Source of the DNA: Rhizobiaceae bacterium
Lineage (GTDB): Bacteria > Pseudomonadota > Alphaproteobacteria > Rhizobiales > Rhizobiaceae
Reading direction: 5' to 3'
Length of the DNA stretch: 64,000 bases
Assembly: GCA_029233925.1 (NCBI GenBank)
Contig: JARGOX010000016.1
Coordinates: 62,001 to 126,000 of the forward strand
Shown in pieces: positions 52,513-61,084 of this stretch (position 1 is its first letter; each line of letters begins with the position of its first letter). The translations under genes were made by a program, and so were the position numbers. The notes beneath the pieces are model-generated. The model was given only the letters and a program-made list of their open reading frames with translations. It made no database searches and was not told the DNA's origin.

Positions 52513-53468
52513 CCGCCATCATCCCAAAAACGGACATAAAGAAGAGTTTCGCAAAGCGGTTCTCGCGCGCTGACTTGATATTTATCAGTGCAATTCTCAT
52601 TCTGGTGATTGTGGCATCGATTGCGTCGGATTCATTCCTCACTCAGCGCAATATTGTCAATATCTCTCGTCAGATCGTAACCAACGGTTTCCTCTCATTG
52701 GGAATACTCATGGTCATCCGGACCGGCGGCATCGACCTGACTGTTGGTTCGACCTTGGCATTTGCAGGACTCCTGGCAACCGGTTTGCAGGAACAAATGC
52801 ATTTTTCCGCAGCAATCTGTGTCGCGCTGGCCGTGGGCGGATTGATTGGCTGGCTCAACGGCTGGCTGGTTGCCCGCTTTGACCTGCAGCCCTTCATTGT
52901 AACACTGGCCACGATGGGCAGTGTGCGGGGGCTGCTTTATGTCTATGCGGACAGCCCTCGCTACCCCAGTGATGAACTGTTTCGCAGTCTGATCGGCGGC
53001 GCCTTTGTCGGCCCGGTGCCGGTAACCTTTCTGCTGTTTGCCGCAGCAGTGCCGCTGGTCTGGTTCTACCTCAACCGGACAGTTTCCGGTCGTATCGCCT
53101 TTTCACTGGGCGTCAATAAGGAGGCCGTGAGACTGGCAGGTGTCAATGTCGGCAGGCATCTCATTTTTGCCTATGTCGCATCAGGCATATTTGCCGCCAT
53201 CGCGGGGGTTCTGCTGGCCAGTCGCCTTGGCATTGCACAGCCCAGTGTTGGCGCTGCCTACGAACTGGACGCCATAGCCGCCGTTGTGATCGGCGGCGGC
53301 CTGCTGGGCGGTGGCGGAGGAACTGCGCTTGGTGTTCTGGGTGGCGTATTGGCACTGGCTGTCGTCGACAATGTGCTCAACCTGTTCAACGTTGATTCAT
53401 ATTACCAACAATTATTGAAAGGCCTGATTATTCTCGTGGCGGTACTCGCGCGCAGAAAGAAGGCATGA
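52509..53468 (+). CDS. Sugar-type ABC transporter permease
   Basis: A 319-residue RbsC-family permease with eight to ten hydrophobic helices. FLSLGILMVIRTGGIDLTVGSTLAFAGLLATG and the EAA-like NKEAVRLAGVNVGRHLIFAYVASGIFAAIAGVLLASRLG are family hallmarks. It starts with TTG at 52509, overlapping the ATPase stop by 4 bases; this rare start is supported by the overlap and lack of an alternative. Confidence 0.93.
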   Translation: MTAIIPKTDIKKSFAKRFSRADLIFISAILILVIVASIASDSFLTQRNIVNISRQIVTNGFLSLGILMVIRTGGIDLTVGSTLAFAGLLATGLQEQMHFSAAICVALAVGGLIGWLNGWLVARFDLQPFIVTLATMGSVRGLLYVYADSPRYPSDELFRSLIGGAFVGPVPVTFLLFAAAVPLVWFYLNRTVSGRIAFSLGVNKEAVRLAGVNVGRHLIFAYVASGIFAAIAGVLLASRLGIAQPSVGAAYELDAIAAVVIGGGLLGGGGGTALGVLGGVLALAVVDNVLNLFNVDSYYQQLLKGLIILVAVLARRKKA

Positions 53469-53512
53469 TCAAAGCCGTCCGCATGGGAGCGGCTCATACC
53501 AGGGAGAAGAAA

Positions 53513-54469
53513 ATGTATAGTTTGAACTATCTCAAATCACTTGGCGTAGCCATTATGGCTGGATTGATGTTGGCACCGAGCGCTGCCGACGCGCAGGACG
53601 ATCTGAAAATCGGCATGGTCAATCTGTCACTTTGTTGCGCCTATTTTGTCGGCATGGATATGGCCGTCAAGAATGAAGCCACCGCCTATTCAAACGTCAA
53701 CATCCTGTCGACTGACGCAAATGGCGATGTTGCAAAGCTGACATCTGATATCGAAGACCTGCTCAGCCAGAATGTCGATGGCTTGATCGTTTCAGGTGCG
53801 TGGATAGAGGCCGCACCTGCCGCAATTGAGGCAATCAATCAGGCTGGTGTACCCCTGATCATGGTTGATCGACTGCTCAAGGGAGGCGACTACACCAGTT
53901 GGGTGGGTCCGGACAACCGCGCCATCGGCGAAGGCATTGGTGAATACATCGCTGATCGGCTAAAGGGCGAAGGCAAGGTTATCATCATCCGCGGTGGACC
54001 TGCTGACAACACCATTGGCTCAGACCGGTCCGACGGGGTAAAAGCCAAACTCGCAGAAACTGATGTCAATGTTGTCGTTGCACCGGGATGGGGCGGATGG
54101 AGCGCCGACGGTGGCTTCAAGCAAATGGAAGACATGCTGGCCCGCGAAACCGGTATCAGCGCCGTTTTTTGTGAAAACGACTCCATGTGCCTGGGTGCAC
54201 AAAAAGCCATTGGTGATGCAGGCATGTCTGCCGAGATATTCATTACATCCGTTGATGGCGAAAAGGGTGCTCTGGCGGAAATCATGAAAGCTGACAGCAA
54301 TTATGCCGCAACCGGTCTGAACTCATCCGATCAGATCGGCCGCGCCGGGTTCCAGCGCCTCATGGCAATTCTTGCCGGCGCTATGGCCGAGAAGAAAACC
54401 GCCCTGCCATCACCCATCATCACCAGTGAAAATGTGGTGAAATACTACGATGAGAACAGCGCATTCTGA
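53513..54469 (+). CDS. Sugar-type ABC transporter substrate-binding protein
   Basis: A 318-residue periplasmic binding protein of the RbsB-like fold. Signal peptide LGVAIMAGLMLAPSAADA, cleavage before QDDLKIG. Mature blocks: IEDLLSQNVDGLIVSGAWIEAAPAAIEAINQAGVPLIMVDR and GPADNTIGSDRSDGVKAKL. The ATG at 53513 has AGGGAG about 8 bases upstream; the frame opens at 53465 inside the permease end. Cysteines in LSLCCAYF and CENDSMC are unusual for the family. A terminator follows. The ligand is unknown. Confidence 0.92.
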   Translation: MYSLNYLKSLGVAIMAGLMLAPSAADAQDDLKIGMVNLSLCCAYFVGMDMAVKNEATAYSNVNILSTDANGDVAKLTSDIEDLLSQNVDGLIVSGAWIEAAPAAIEAINQAGVPLIMVDRLLKGGDYTSWVGPDNRAIGEGIGEYIADRLKGEGKVIIIRGGPADNTIGSDRSDGVKAKLAETDVNVVVAPGWGGWSADGGFKQMEDMLARETGISAVFCENDSMCLGAQKAIGDAGMSAEIFITSVDGEKGALAEIMKADSNYAATGLNSSDQIGRAGFQRLMAILAGAMAEKKTALPSPIITSENVVKYYDENSAF

Positions 54470-54495
54470 TTATCAAACCAGCAATGAATAAGCAG

Positions 54496-54517
54496 CGGGC
54501 GCCTTGGCGCCCGTTTT
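54496..54517 (+). terminator. Intrinsic terminator of the ABC transporter operon
   Basis: CGGGCGCC (54496-54503) and GGCGCCCG (54506-54513) pair around a short loop and are followed by TTTT and further T-rich bases. It lies 26 bases after the binding-protein stop codon and closes the ALDH-ABC operon before the convergent aldolase gene. Confidence 0.82.
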
Positions 54518-54584
54518 ACATTCTGTCTTTGCTTGTGGCTTTCACCAATGGCAAAAGCGACGCCATCCGATCAGTTCTCCGAAT

Positions 54585-55223
54585 TTACCTGCCCAACACG
54601 GCGGCAGCGGCGGCAAGGACTGTGATCGCGTCCCAGTCACCGGCCTCGACCAGGGCTTTCGGCGCGACCCAGGAGCCGCCAACACACACGACATTGGGCA
54701 AAGCCAGATAATCCAGCGCCAGTGCCGAGGTGATACCTCCGGTCGGACAAAACTGGATGCCTGCCAGCGGCGAGGAAAGTGATTTCAGATAGGCAGCGCC
54801 ACCGGCCTGTTCAGCCGGGAAAAATTTCATCACTGCATAACCCTCTTCGCGAAGAGCCATGACTTCGCTGGGCGTGGCAGCGCCGGGCAGGAGCGGCACC
54901 GGCATACGCCGCGCAGCATCCAGAATTTCCTGCGTGGTGCCAGGGCTGACGATGAATTTCGAACCGGCCTTGACCGCTGCTTCATAGTGCTTTGCGTTCA
55001 ATATGGTGCCGGCACCGACCTCTGCGCCTTCCACTTCGTCGGCAACGGCTCTGATCGCCTCCAGTGCGGCATCGGTTCTCAGCGTTATCTCGATGGCCTT
55101 CAATCCACCTTTTACCAGCGCACGCGCCAGGGGAACGGCCGATGCGGCGTTGTCGATGACCAGAACCGGCACAACCGGCTGGAGTTGCAGAATCCCTAGC
55201 AATTTGTCTGTTTTTTTACCCAT
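54585..55223 (-). CDS. eda: 2-dehydro-3-deoxyphosphogluconate (KDPG) aldolase
   Basis: A 212-residue Eda. The catalytic E45 (KAIEITLR) and the Schiff-base K133 (VMKFFPAE) sit at the same positions as in E. coli Eda; AGTIL, SPGTT and PTGGI complete the phosphate-binding barrel. It splits KDPG to pyruvate and glyceraldehyde 3-phosphate in the Entner-Doudoroff pathway, and often acts on related keto acids. It is convergent with the sugar-type ABC operon, so a common catabolic role is possible but not shown. ATG at 55223 gives the normal N-terminus. Confidence 0.94.
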   Translation of the reverse strand: MGKKTDKLLGILQLQPVVPVLVIDNAASAVPLARALVKGGLKAIEITLRTDAALEAIRAVADEVEGAEVGAGTILNAKHYEAAVKAGSKFIVSPGTTQEILDAARRMPVPLLPGAATPSEVMALREEGYAVMKFFPAEQAGGAAYLKSLSSPLAGIQFCPTGGITSALALDYLALPNVVCVGGSWVAPKALVEAGDWDAITVLAAAAAVLGR

Positions 55224-55387
55224 GTCACACCATTTTGCGATAATCACTCTTGCCGATACCATTTGACGGCACTGCCTGTCCACATGACCGCAGCATACAG
55301 GCTGATAGAACAGTGCAAAGATTGCACCGGATGCTGATAAGCGATATGGCGACAATAATGAGTAAAACAGATAAAACGACCGAGGCA

Positions 55388-56299
55388 ATGAGCACAGATT
55401 TCCATGTCGCCGCCCTTTATCATTTCACCCCGCTGACCCGGTTCGCCGATCTGCGTGAGCCGATACAGTCGGCCTGCGACAGGCATGGCGTCAAGGGAAC
55501 CCTGCTGCTGGCCAGTGAGGGTATCAATGGCACGATTGCCGGTGATCCCGGCGCGATTGCCGATGTCTTGCATTTCCTGCGGTCCATCCCCGAGTTTTCC
55601 AACATGGAACACAAGGAGAGCCGGGCTCAGGCCATGCCCTTCAACCGTATGAAGGTTCGCCTCAAAAAGGAAATCGTGACCATGGGCGTTGAAGGCATTG
55701 ATCCGCTTGAAAGTGTCGGAACCTATGTCGATCCACAGGACTGGAACGCACTCATTTCAGATCCCGATACGATCGTCATCGACACCCGCAATGATTATGA
55801 AACGGCCATCGGACAATTCAGGGGTGCCGTGGACCCGCATACAAAATCATTTCGCGAATTTCCCGACTGGGTGCGCAACAATGCGGGCCTGCACAACAAG
55901 CCCAAAATCGCCATGTATTGTACCGGTGGCATCCGCTGCGAGAAGGCAACGGCTTTCATGAAAGCCGAAGGCTTCGAGGATGTCTTTCACCTCAAGGGCG
56001 GAATTTTGAAATATCTTGAAAACGTCAGGCAGGAAGAAAGCCTTTGGGAAGGGGCCTGCTTCGTGTTTGACGAAAGGGTGTCGGTGACACACGGTCTGCA
56101 GGAGGGTGAGCACCAGCTTTGTCACGCCTGCCGCCAGCCCCTGACGCCGCAGGAGATGGAAAGCCCGAATTATGAGAAGGGTGTATCCTGCCCCTATTGT
56201 CACGAGGAACGAAGCCCTGAAGATCGTGCCCGCTATCGCGAACGGCAAAAACAGATTGCCCTGGCTAAATCACGTGGTGAGAAACATTTGGGAAGCTAA
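55388..56299 (+). CDS. trhO: tRNA uridine(34) hydroxylase, rhodanese-like
   Basis: A 303-residue TrhO (YceA) family protein. The N-terminal acylphosphatase-like part has [24 protein letters not shown] and [16 protein letters not shown]. The rhodanese domain (about 125-215) has VIDTRNDYE and the catalytic-Cys loop [11 protein letters not shown]. The C-terminal region has a four-cysteine zinc-like set, [10 protein letters not shown] and [16 protein letters not shown]. TrhO hydroxylates U34 of certain tRNAs to 5-hydroxyuridine. Upstream ATGs at 55346 and 55358 are possible, but conserved sequence begins at 55388, so the start is uncertain. Confidence 0.9.
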   Translation: MSTDFHVAALYHFTPLTRFADLREPIQSACDRHGVKGTLLLASEGINGTIAGDPGAIADVLHFLRSIPEFSNMEHKESRAQAMPFNRMKVRLKKEIVTMGVEGIDPLESVGTYVDPQDWNALISDPDTIVIDTRNDYETAIGQFRGAVDPHTKSFREFPDWVRNNAGLHNKPKIAMYCTGGIRCEKATAFMKAEGFEDVFHLKGGILKYLENVRQEESLWEGACFVFDERVSVTHGLQEGEHQLCHACRQPLTPQEMESPNYEKGVSCPYCHEERSPEDRARYRERQKQIALAKSRGEKHLGS

Positions 56300-56316
56300 A
56301 CTGTTTCACGCTCGAA

Positions 56317-56357
56317 TGACTGCAGCGCCTTGAAGCGCTGCAGTCACGATTTTCTGT
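56317..56357 (+). terminator. Intrinsic terminator of trhO
   Basis: TGACTGCAGCGC (56317-56328) pairs perfectly with GCGCTGCAGTCA (56335-56346) around a 6-base loop, then CGATTTTCTGTTT follows. It lies between the convergent trhO and iron-binding-protein genes; the U-rich side fits trhO. Confidence 0.85.
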
Positions 56358-56366
56358 TTCAGCCGA

Positions 56367-57392
56367 TCAATTGTTGAAACCGACCTTGTCGACGAGCAGC
56401 GAGGCTGCCTTGCGGTTTTTGGCGATCTCCTCGAGCGGGATCGTGTCAGGCTTGATTTGACCGAAGGAGTTGACGATATCCGAAGCATTTGAATTCGGAT
56501 CAACCGGATATTCAAACACCTGCTCTGCGTAGATTTCCTGACCCTTGGGGCTGGCCAGAAATTCCATCAATTTGATAGCCGCATCCTTGTTGGGTGCATA
56601 TTTGGCCAGCGCCATGCCCGAAATATTGACATGCGTGCCGCGATCGGCGGCATTGGGGAACAGAACCTTGATCGAATTTGCCCAGTCTTTCTGCTCCGGC
56701 TCCTTCTCATTGGTCATCATCAGACCAACATAATAGGTATTGCCGATGCCCAGGTCACATTCGCCGGAAAAGACACCCTTTGCCTGGGCCCGATCATTGC
56801 CGCCTGGCTTGCGCGCCAGATTGTCTTTGACACCCGCCAGCCATTCTTCGGCCTTTTCGTCTCCCAGATGAGCAATCATCGAGGCAATCAGGGCGATATT
56901 ATAGGCATGCTGACCGCTGCGAATACAGATTTTGCCCTTCCACTTGGGATCGGCGAGCTCTTCATAGGTGATTGCATCCTGCGCAACGCGGTCTTTTGAT
57001 GCATAGACCACACGACCGCGGGTCGTCAGACCGTACCAATGCCCCTCGGGGTCACGGAAATTCTCAGGGATCGTCGCATTGATGTCCGCATCATCCACCG
57101 GTTGCGTAACCCCCTCGTCCTTGGCGCCGCTCAGACGACCAATATCCGTCGTCAGGATCAGGTCAGCCGGCGAGTTCTCACCTTCCGCTTTCAGCCGCTC
57201 GACAAGACCCTCGTTCAAATAGAGAACATTTGTCTTGATACCCGTCTCTTCACTGAAGGCATCCAGAAGCGGGGCGATGAGATCGGGTTGGCGATAGGAA
57301 TAGACATTGACCTCATCGGCAAAAGCCGATGTTCCAACGGTGGCCAAAAACAAAGCGGCCATACCGGCGCTGGAGAATGATTTCATGTGCAT
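56367..57392 (-). CDS. Ferric iron ABC transporter substrate-binding protein
   Basis: A 341-residue FbpA/FutA-type protein. Signal peptide SSAGMAALFLATVGTSAFA, cleavage before DEVNVYS. Mature blocks: VNVYSYRQPDLIAPLLDAFSEETGIKTNVLY, ADLILTTDIGRL, GLTTRGRVVYASKD and the Fe(III)-binding tyrosine pair in GNTYYVGLM. AAGGA lies seven bases above the ATG. No permease or ATPase gene follows, so it is an orphan here. It is divergent from rirA, and an IRO-like TGA-N9-TCA site lies upstream, both fitting iron-controlled expression. Confidence 0.92.
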   Translation of the reverse strand: MHMKSFSSAGMAALFLATVGTSAFADEVNVYSYRQPDLIAPLLDAFSEETGIKTNVLYLNEGLVERLKAEGENSPADLILTTDIGRLSGAKDEGVTQPVDDADINATIPENFRDPEGHWYGLTTRGRVVYASKDRVAQDAITYEELADPKWKGKICIRSGQHAYNIALIASMIAHLGDEKAEEWLAGVKDNLARKPGGNDRAQAKGVFSGECDLGIGNTYYVGLMMTNEKEPEQKDWANSIKVLFPNAADRGTHVNISGMALAKYAPNKDAAIKLMEFLASPKGQEIYAEQVFEYPVDPNSNASDIVNSFGQIKPDTIPLEEIAKNRKAASLLVDKVGFNN

Positions 57393-57468
57393 TTGAATTC
57401 CTTCGTGCGAGCACTTATATTTAACATGACACAGATACTCCTATTTAAGTACCCCAGACAATAAAAGA

Positions 57469-57483
57469 TGACAAGTATCTTCA
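57469..57483. promoter_or_regulatory. IRO-like (RirA-box) site upstream of the iron-binding protein gene
   Basis: TGACAAGTATCTTCA fits the minimal RirA operator TGA-N9-TCA exactly. It lies 77 bases above the iron-binding-protein start and near the divergent rirA gene. The consensus has only six fixed bases, so a chance match in a region this size is possible. Confidence 0.4.
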
Positions 57484-57625
57484 ATTTAAATTCACAATCC
57501 CATTGCCACGGCAGACTGAACATCCGACCATTCTGAAACAATTCGCTAAAAGAAACGCATTTTCAATAAGATACGCACGACCGGAAATGCACCATGTAAA
57601 ACTTGACCAAAATAATCGAATTTAA

Positions 57626-57638
57626 TAGAATGATTCTA
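57626..57638. promoter_or_regulatory. ICE-like (Irr-box) palindrome upstream of rirA
   Basis: TAGAATGATTCTA is a perfect 13-base palindrome with the TTAGAAT/ATTCTAA-type core of rhizobial Irr (Fur-family) ICE motifs; the minus strand reads CTTAGAATCATTCTATTA. It is 41 bases above the rirA ATG, within reach of its promoter. Irr control of rirA is known from rhizobia, which supports the assignment. Confidence 0.6.
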
Positions 57639-57678
57639 AGTTATGGAGCCATCCCGCTCCGACAGAGGTACAACCAGC

Positions 57679-58140
57679 ATGCGCGTGACCAAACAAACCA
57701 ATTATGCAATCCGAATGCTGATGTATTGCGCAGCCAATCCCGGTGAATTGAGCCGCATACCGCAAATTGCCAAAGCCTATGGTGTTTCAGAGCTTTTTCT
57801 TTTCAAAATCCTCAAGCCGCTTGTCAAAGCCGGAATCGTCGAAACCGTGAGAGGCCGTAATGGTGGTATCAAGCTTGGCCGTCCGGCCGAGGATATCAGC
57901 CTGTTTGATGTCATTCGCGTTACCGAAGACAGCCTTGCTATGGCGGAATGTTTTGAAAATGATGCCGCAGATTGCCCGCTGGTCAGCAGTTGCGCACTGA
58001 ATTCGGCGTGGCGCGAAGCGCTCAATGCATTCCTGAGCGTTCTTGCAACCCATACGATTGCAGATCTGTCCGCATCGCGCTTTGACATTGGCAGCCGGTT
58101 GGGCCTGCCCCAGATGCATGAAGCAACCACCAGCAACTGA
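57679..58140 (+). CDS. rirA: Iron-responsive Rrf2-family regulator RirA
   Basis: A 153-residue Rrf2 protein very close to rhizobial RirA. The N-terminus MRVTKQTNYAIRMLMYCAAN and IPQIAKAYGVSELFLFKILKPL are characteristic. Three cysteines at 91, 99 and 105 (AECFENDAADCPLVSSC) are the known Fe-S cluster ligands. With iron it binds IRO boxes and represses uptake genes; on iron loss it lets go. The ATG at 57679 matches the family start; an upstream ATG at 57643 is less likely. It is divergent from a ferric-iron binding protein, a plausible target. Confidence 0.93.
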   Translation: MRVTKQTNYAIRMLMYCAANPGELSRIPQIAKAYGVSELFLFKILKPLVKAGIVETVRGRNGGIKLGRPAEDISLFDVIRVTEDSLAMAECFENDAADCPLVSSCALNSAWREALNAFLSVLATHTIADLSASRFDIGSRLGLPQMHEATTSN

Positions 58141-58183
58141 GCACATCAGACAGATAGCGGTCGTGAGATAGAGGCAGTAGCAA

Positions 58184-58678
58184 TTACACTTTGTGCGAAT
58201 TGTCTGCCGGCGTGTAGCCGGGAAGCCGTTCCATGCAACCCTGGCGAATTTCGCGCAATTCCTTCAAGGTGTCGCGGATCAGTTCCTGCTTCATTTCAAG
58301 TTCCGCGATCGCTTTCGTTGTTTCCCTGACAACATAGTCCATCTGTTCTGCGCGTCCTTCCCCCTGCTCCCCATACAGATCCAGAAAATGGCTGATCTGC
58401 ACCAGGCTGGAACCGATGGTTTTGGCACGCAGAATGAGCGCCAGACGGGCGCGATCACGCCGTGTATAGACGCGGGACCCATTCACCCGGGCCGGGTGAA
58501 TGAGATTTTTGTTTTCGTAAAAACGTATTGTGCGTGTGGTTATGCCGAATTCCTCGGCGAGATCGGCAATACCAAAAAGTTCACGGCCTTCCGGGCCGCT
58601 GTCTTTTGATGCCATGGATCCAGCCGGGCCTGCACCCATCTGATCACGCATTCCAGCGTCTTTACGAAGGCTTGTCAC
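58184..58678 (-). CDS. MerR-family transcriptional regulator (LiuR-like)
   Basis: A 164-residue MerR protein. After a glycine-rich N-terminal tail, the winged helix is FGIADLAEEFGITTRTIRFYENKNLIHPARVNGSRVYTRRDRARLALILRAKTIGSSL, followed by a long coiled dimerisation helix. The RVYTRRDRARL and ITTRTIRFYE forms are those of the LiuR-type regulators of branched-chain and acyl-CoA catabolism. It starts with GTG at 58678, three bases after the SCP2 stop, with AGGTGC upstream, so the two are cotranscribed. An ATG at 58615 is the alternative. Beside an acyl-CoA dehydrogenase gene, this context fits. Confidence 0.85.
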   Translation of the reverse strand: MTSLRKDAGMRDQMGAGPAGSMASKDSGPEGRELFGIADLAEEFGITTRTIRFYENKNLIHPARVNGSRVYTRRDRARLALILRAKTIGSSLVQISHFLDLYGEQGEGRAEQMDYVVRETTKAIAELEMKQELIRDTLKELREIRQGCMERLPGYTPADNSHKV

Positions 58679-58681
58679 TGT

Positions 58682-58963
58682 TTACAGCACCTGACCGAGT
58701 TTCATGGCAACACCCATGTCACCCTCGACCTTCAGCTTGCCCTGCATGAAAGCACCTGTCGGGTCGAGTTCACCGGCAACGATCGATTCCAAATCCTCCA
58801 GACTGACACCAATCGTGCAATCGGCTTCCTTGTCCACTGTGCTGACGGTCTGGTTGTCAATCACCAGCACGCCGTCATCACCGCAGTCAAATTTGACGAC
58901 CTTGTCAAAGGAACCTGCAGCAACACGTTCTTTCATCGATTCCGCAATTTCAGCAACACTCAT
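58682..58963 (-). CDS. SCP2-type lipid-binding protein
   Basis: A 93-residue sterol-carrier-protein-2 fold. The C-terminal DCTIGVSLEDLESIVAGELDPTGAFMQGKLKVEGDMGVAMKLGQVL is the family core and binds hydrophobic ligands such as acyl-CoA. The ATG at 58963 has AAGGAG seven bases upstream; the ATG at 58969 would leave it one base away. It is first in a two-gene unit with the MerR gene and divergent from the acyl-CoA dehydrogenase, suggesting a role in acyl-CoA handling. Confidence 0.85.
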   Translation of the reverse strand: MSVAEIAESMKERVAAGSFDKVVKFDCGDDGVLVIDNQTVSTVDKEADCTIGVSLEDLESIVAGELDPTGAFMQGKLKVEGDMGVAMKLGQVL

Positions 58964-59052
58964 GTCCATACTCCTTGGCTTCATTCAGATTATCCATCCG
59001 ATATACGCATCGGTGAACCGGATCGCAACGTCTTTTCGCTTAGATGAATCAA

Positions 59053-59068
59053 TTGACCTATACGTCAA
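59053..59068. promoter_or_regulatory. Candidate LiuR-like operator
   Basis: TTGACCTATACGTCAA has TTGAC/GTCAA arms and resembles, apart from two bases, a TTGACGTTAACGTCAA-like palindrome I associate with LiuR-type MerR regulators. It sits in the 200-base gap between the divergent SCP2-MerR unit and the acyl-CoA dehydrogenase. Binding is inferred. Confidence 0.5.
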
Positions 59069-59165
59069 ACAGTGAAATCATCTGTAATCAAGCCGTCAGG
59101 CTCCATGATTACAACGATAAACGACCAGTAGAATCGACCAACACACAATGGGACGGGAGGTCCGG

Positions 59166-60314
59166 ATGCACCTGAGCGATGAGCACCATCAATTGCGCAA
59201 TACGCTGACAAAATTCATCGAAACCGAGATCAACCCCCATGTCGATGAATGGGAAAAGGCCGAACAATTCCCAGCCCATGAGGTTTTCGGAAAATTGGGG
59301 GCTCTCGGATTGCTCGGTGTCAAATATGATCCGGACTACGGCGGACTGGGCCTGGATTTTTCCTATTCGATGGTCATGGCCGAAGCGCTGGGCGCCATCA
59401 ATTGTGGCGGCGTCCCTATGGCAATTGGTGTCCAGACGGACATGTGCACGCCGGCGCTCAACCGTTTCGGCACCCCCGAACTGAAGGAAGAATGGCTGGC
59501 GCCATCCATTGCCGGCGAACTGGTGGGATGTATCGGTGTTTCCGAGGCCGGCGGCGGTTCCGATGTCGCGGCGATCAAGACCCAGGCCAGGGTTGACGGA
59601 GACGACTATGTCATCAACGGCTCCAAGATGTGGATCACCAATGGACTGCAGGCAGACTGGTGCTGCCTGCTGGCCAATACGGGCGAAGGCAAGGCGCACA
59701 AGAACAAGTCGCTGATCATTGTTCCTCTGGATTCCAAAGGCGTCGAGCGTCAGAAAATCAACAAGATCGGCATGCACTCCTCCGATACCGCACAGCTTTT
59801 TTTTGACGAGGTGCGGGTACCCCGCCGTTATCTCGTCGGTCAGGAAGGCCATGGATTTACCATGCAGATGCTGCAGTTTCAGGAGGAGCGCCTTTGGGTG
59901 GCAGCCTCAAGCCTGCTGTCCCTCGACCGCCTGATCGATCAGACGATTGACTATACACGACAACGCCAGGCATTCGGACGCTCCATTCTGGACAATCAGG
60001 CCGTGCACTTCCGCTTGTCGGAACTGCGCACCGAGGTCGAAGCACTGCGCGCACTCACCTGGCGCGCCATTGAAGATTACGTCGGCGGCAAGGACGCAAC
60101 CCGACTGGCTTCCATGGCGAAACTGAAAAGCGGCAGGCTCTATCGCGAAGTGGCCGATTCCTGTCTTCAATATTGGGGCGGAATGGGCTTTACAGCCGAA
60201 AACCCGGTCAGCCGCGCCTATCGGGACGGACGATTGGGCTCTATCGGCGGCGGCGCCGACGAAGTCATGCTCAACATTATCTGCAAACTCGAAGGCACAT
60301 TCCCAGCGTCCTGA
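59166..60314 (+). CDS. Acyl-CoA dehydrogenase
   Basis: A 382-residue flavin acyl-CoA dehydrogenase. N-terminal helices (HLSDEHHQLRNTLTKFIETEINPHV), the middle beta domain with CIGVSEAGGGSDVAAIKTQA and WITNG, and a C-terminal helical part with RQAFGRSILDNQAVHFRLSEL and QYWGGMGFTAENPVSRAYRDGRLGSIGGGADEVMLNIICK. It introduces a 2,3 double bond into an acyl-CoA, passing electrons to ETF. The ATG at 59166 has GGGAGG five to six bases upstream, better than 59148. The chain length preference is not evident; the LiuR-like neighbour hints at branched-chain or short acyl-CoAs. Confidence 0.93.
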   Translation: MHLSDEHHQLRNTLTKFIETEINPHVDEWEKAEQFPAHEVFGKLGALGLLGVKYDPDYGGLGLDFSYSMVMAEALGAINCGGVPMAIGVQTDMCTPALNRFGTPELKEEWLAPSIAGELVGCIGVSEAGGGSDVAAIKTQARVDGDDYVINGSKMWITNGLQADWCCLLANTGEGKAHKNKSLIIVPLDSKGVERQKINKIGMHSSDTAQLFFDEVRVPRRYLVGQEGHGFTMQMLQFQEERLWVAASSLLSLDRLIDQTIDYTRQRQAFGRSILDNQAVHFRLSELRTEVEALRALTWRAIEDYVGGKDATRLASMAKLKSGRLYREVADSCLQYWGGMGFTAENPVSRAYRDGRLGSIGGGADEVMLNIICKLEGTFPAS

Positions 60315-60315
60315 A

Positions 60316-60954
60316 TCACGGGTTCTTCAGGTAGCTGTCGATCATTTTGACGAGTTCATTGAACAGCACTTCGGGGTCCTCGTCTTCATCGGTCTGCATG
60401 AGATCAAAAACGGTAGTGATCGTCTCGACAACAATGCGACCGCGTATGCTCTGGTCGCCTTTGTAATCGGGTTCAAGCCGTTCCAATATGGGAACAAATT
60501 GCCGGGACGCAGCTTGTATGGTCTTTTGATTGAGATCCCAAAGTGTTGGCGAGGCATGCAATGCCTTGCGCAGGGCTGCGGAGCCCCGCTGGTTCATTCG
60601 GTTTTTGGCCAGATCACCGAGTGATTCAACGAAAATGTCGACCCAATGCCTCGGGTCTTGAGACATCTTCTGATAATATTCTATCTGGCTTTCGTATATG
60701 ACGCCGAACTGCCGCTCATAGAGTTCAGCCAGCACTTGGTGCTTGTTTGGAAAATAACTGTATGCCGCAGCAACGTTGATGCCGGCCTTGTCGGCGATCT
60801 TCTGCATCGTCAGCCCGACAAATCCGCCTTCTTCAAGAAGGTCGATCGTCGCTTCCAGAATCGAGCGCACAGTCTCTTTGGAACGCTGTTGTTGCGGCAA
60901 TCGGCGCCCCGGCACAGCCAATGGATCCACAATGTTTTTCTGCTTGCCCGTCAT
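60316..60954 (-). CDS. TetR-family regulator, paralog 1
   Basis: A 212-residue TetR protein. HTH region: RSKETVRSILEATIDLLEEGGFVGLTMQKIADKAGINVAAAYSYFPNKHQVLAELYERQ. The C-terminal 150 residues form the ligand domain and end in an acidic stretch. The ATG at 60954 puts 14 residues before PGRRLP, as in the neighbouring paralog, so it is preferred over a TTG at 61041. It ends 2 bases after the acyl-CoA dehydrogenase stop on the opposite strand. Ligand unknown. Confidence 0.88.
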   Translation of the reverse strand: MTGKQKNIVDPLAVPGRRLPQQQRSKETVRSILEATIDLLEEGGFVGLTMQKIADKAGINVAAAYSYFPNKHQVLAELYERQFGVIYESQIEYYQKMSQDPRHWVDIFVESLGDLAKNRMNQRGSAALRKALHASPTLWDLNQKTIQAASRQFVPILERLEPDYKGDQSIRGRIVVETITTVFDLMQTDEDEDPEVLFNELVKMIDSYLKNP

Positions 60955-61084
60955 CCGTTCAGGTCCATCTATTGCGTTTTGCACCCGACTGCGATCCTGA
61001 GACACCAGATCATTTGGTTGGGGCGGGCTTTTCTTCTGCAATCCATTTCCCGGCCAAAAGCGCCATCCTCGACAGTGACGAAGT

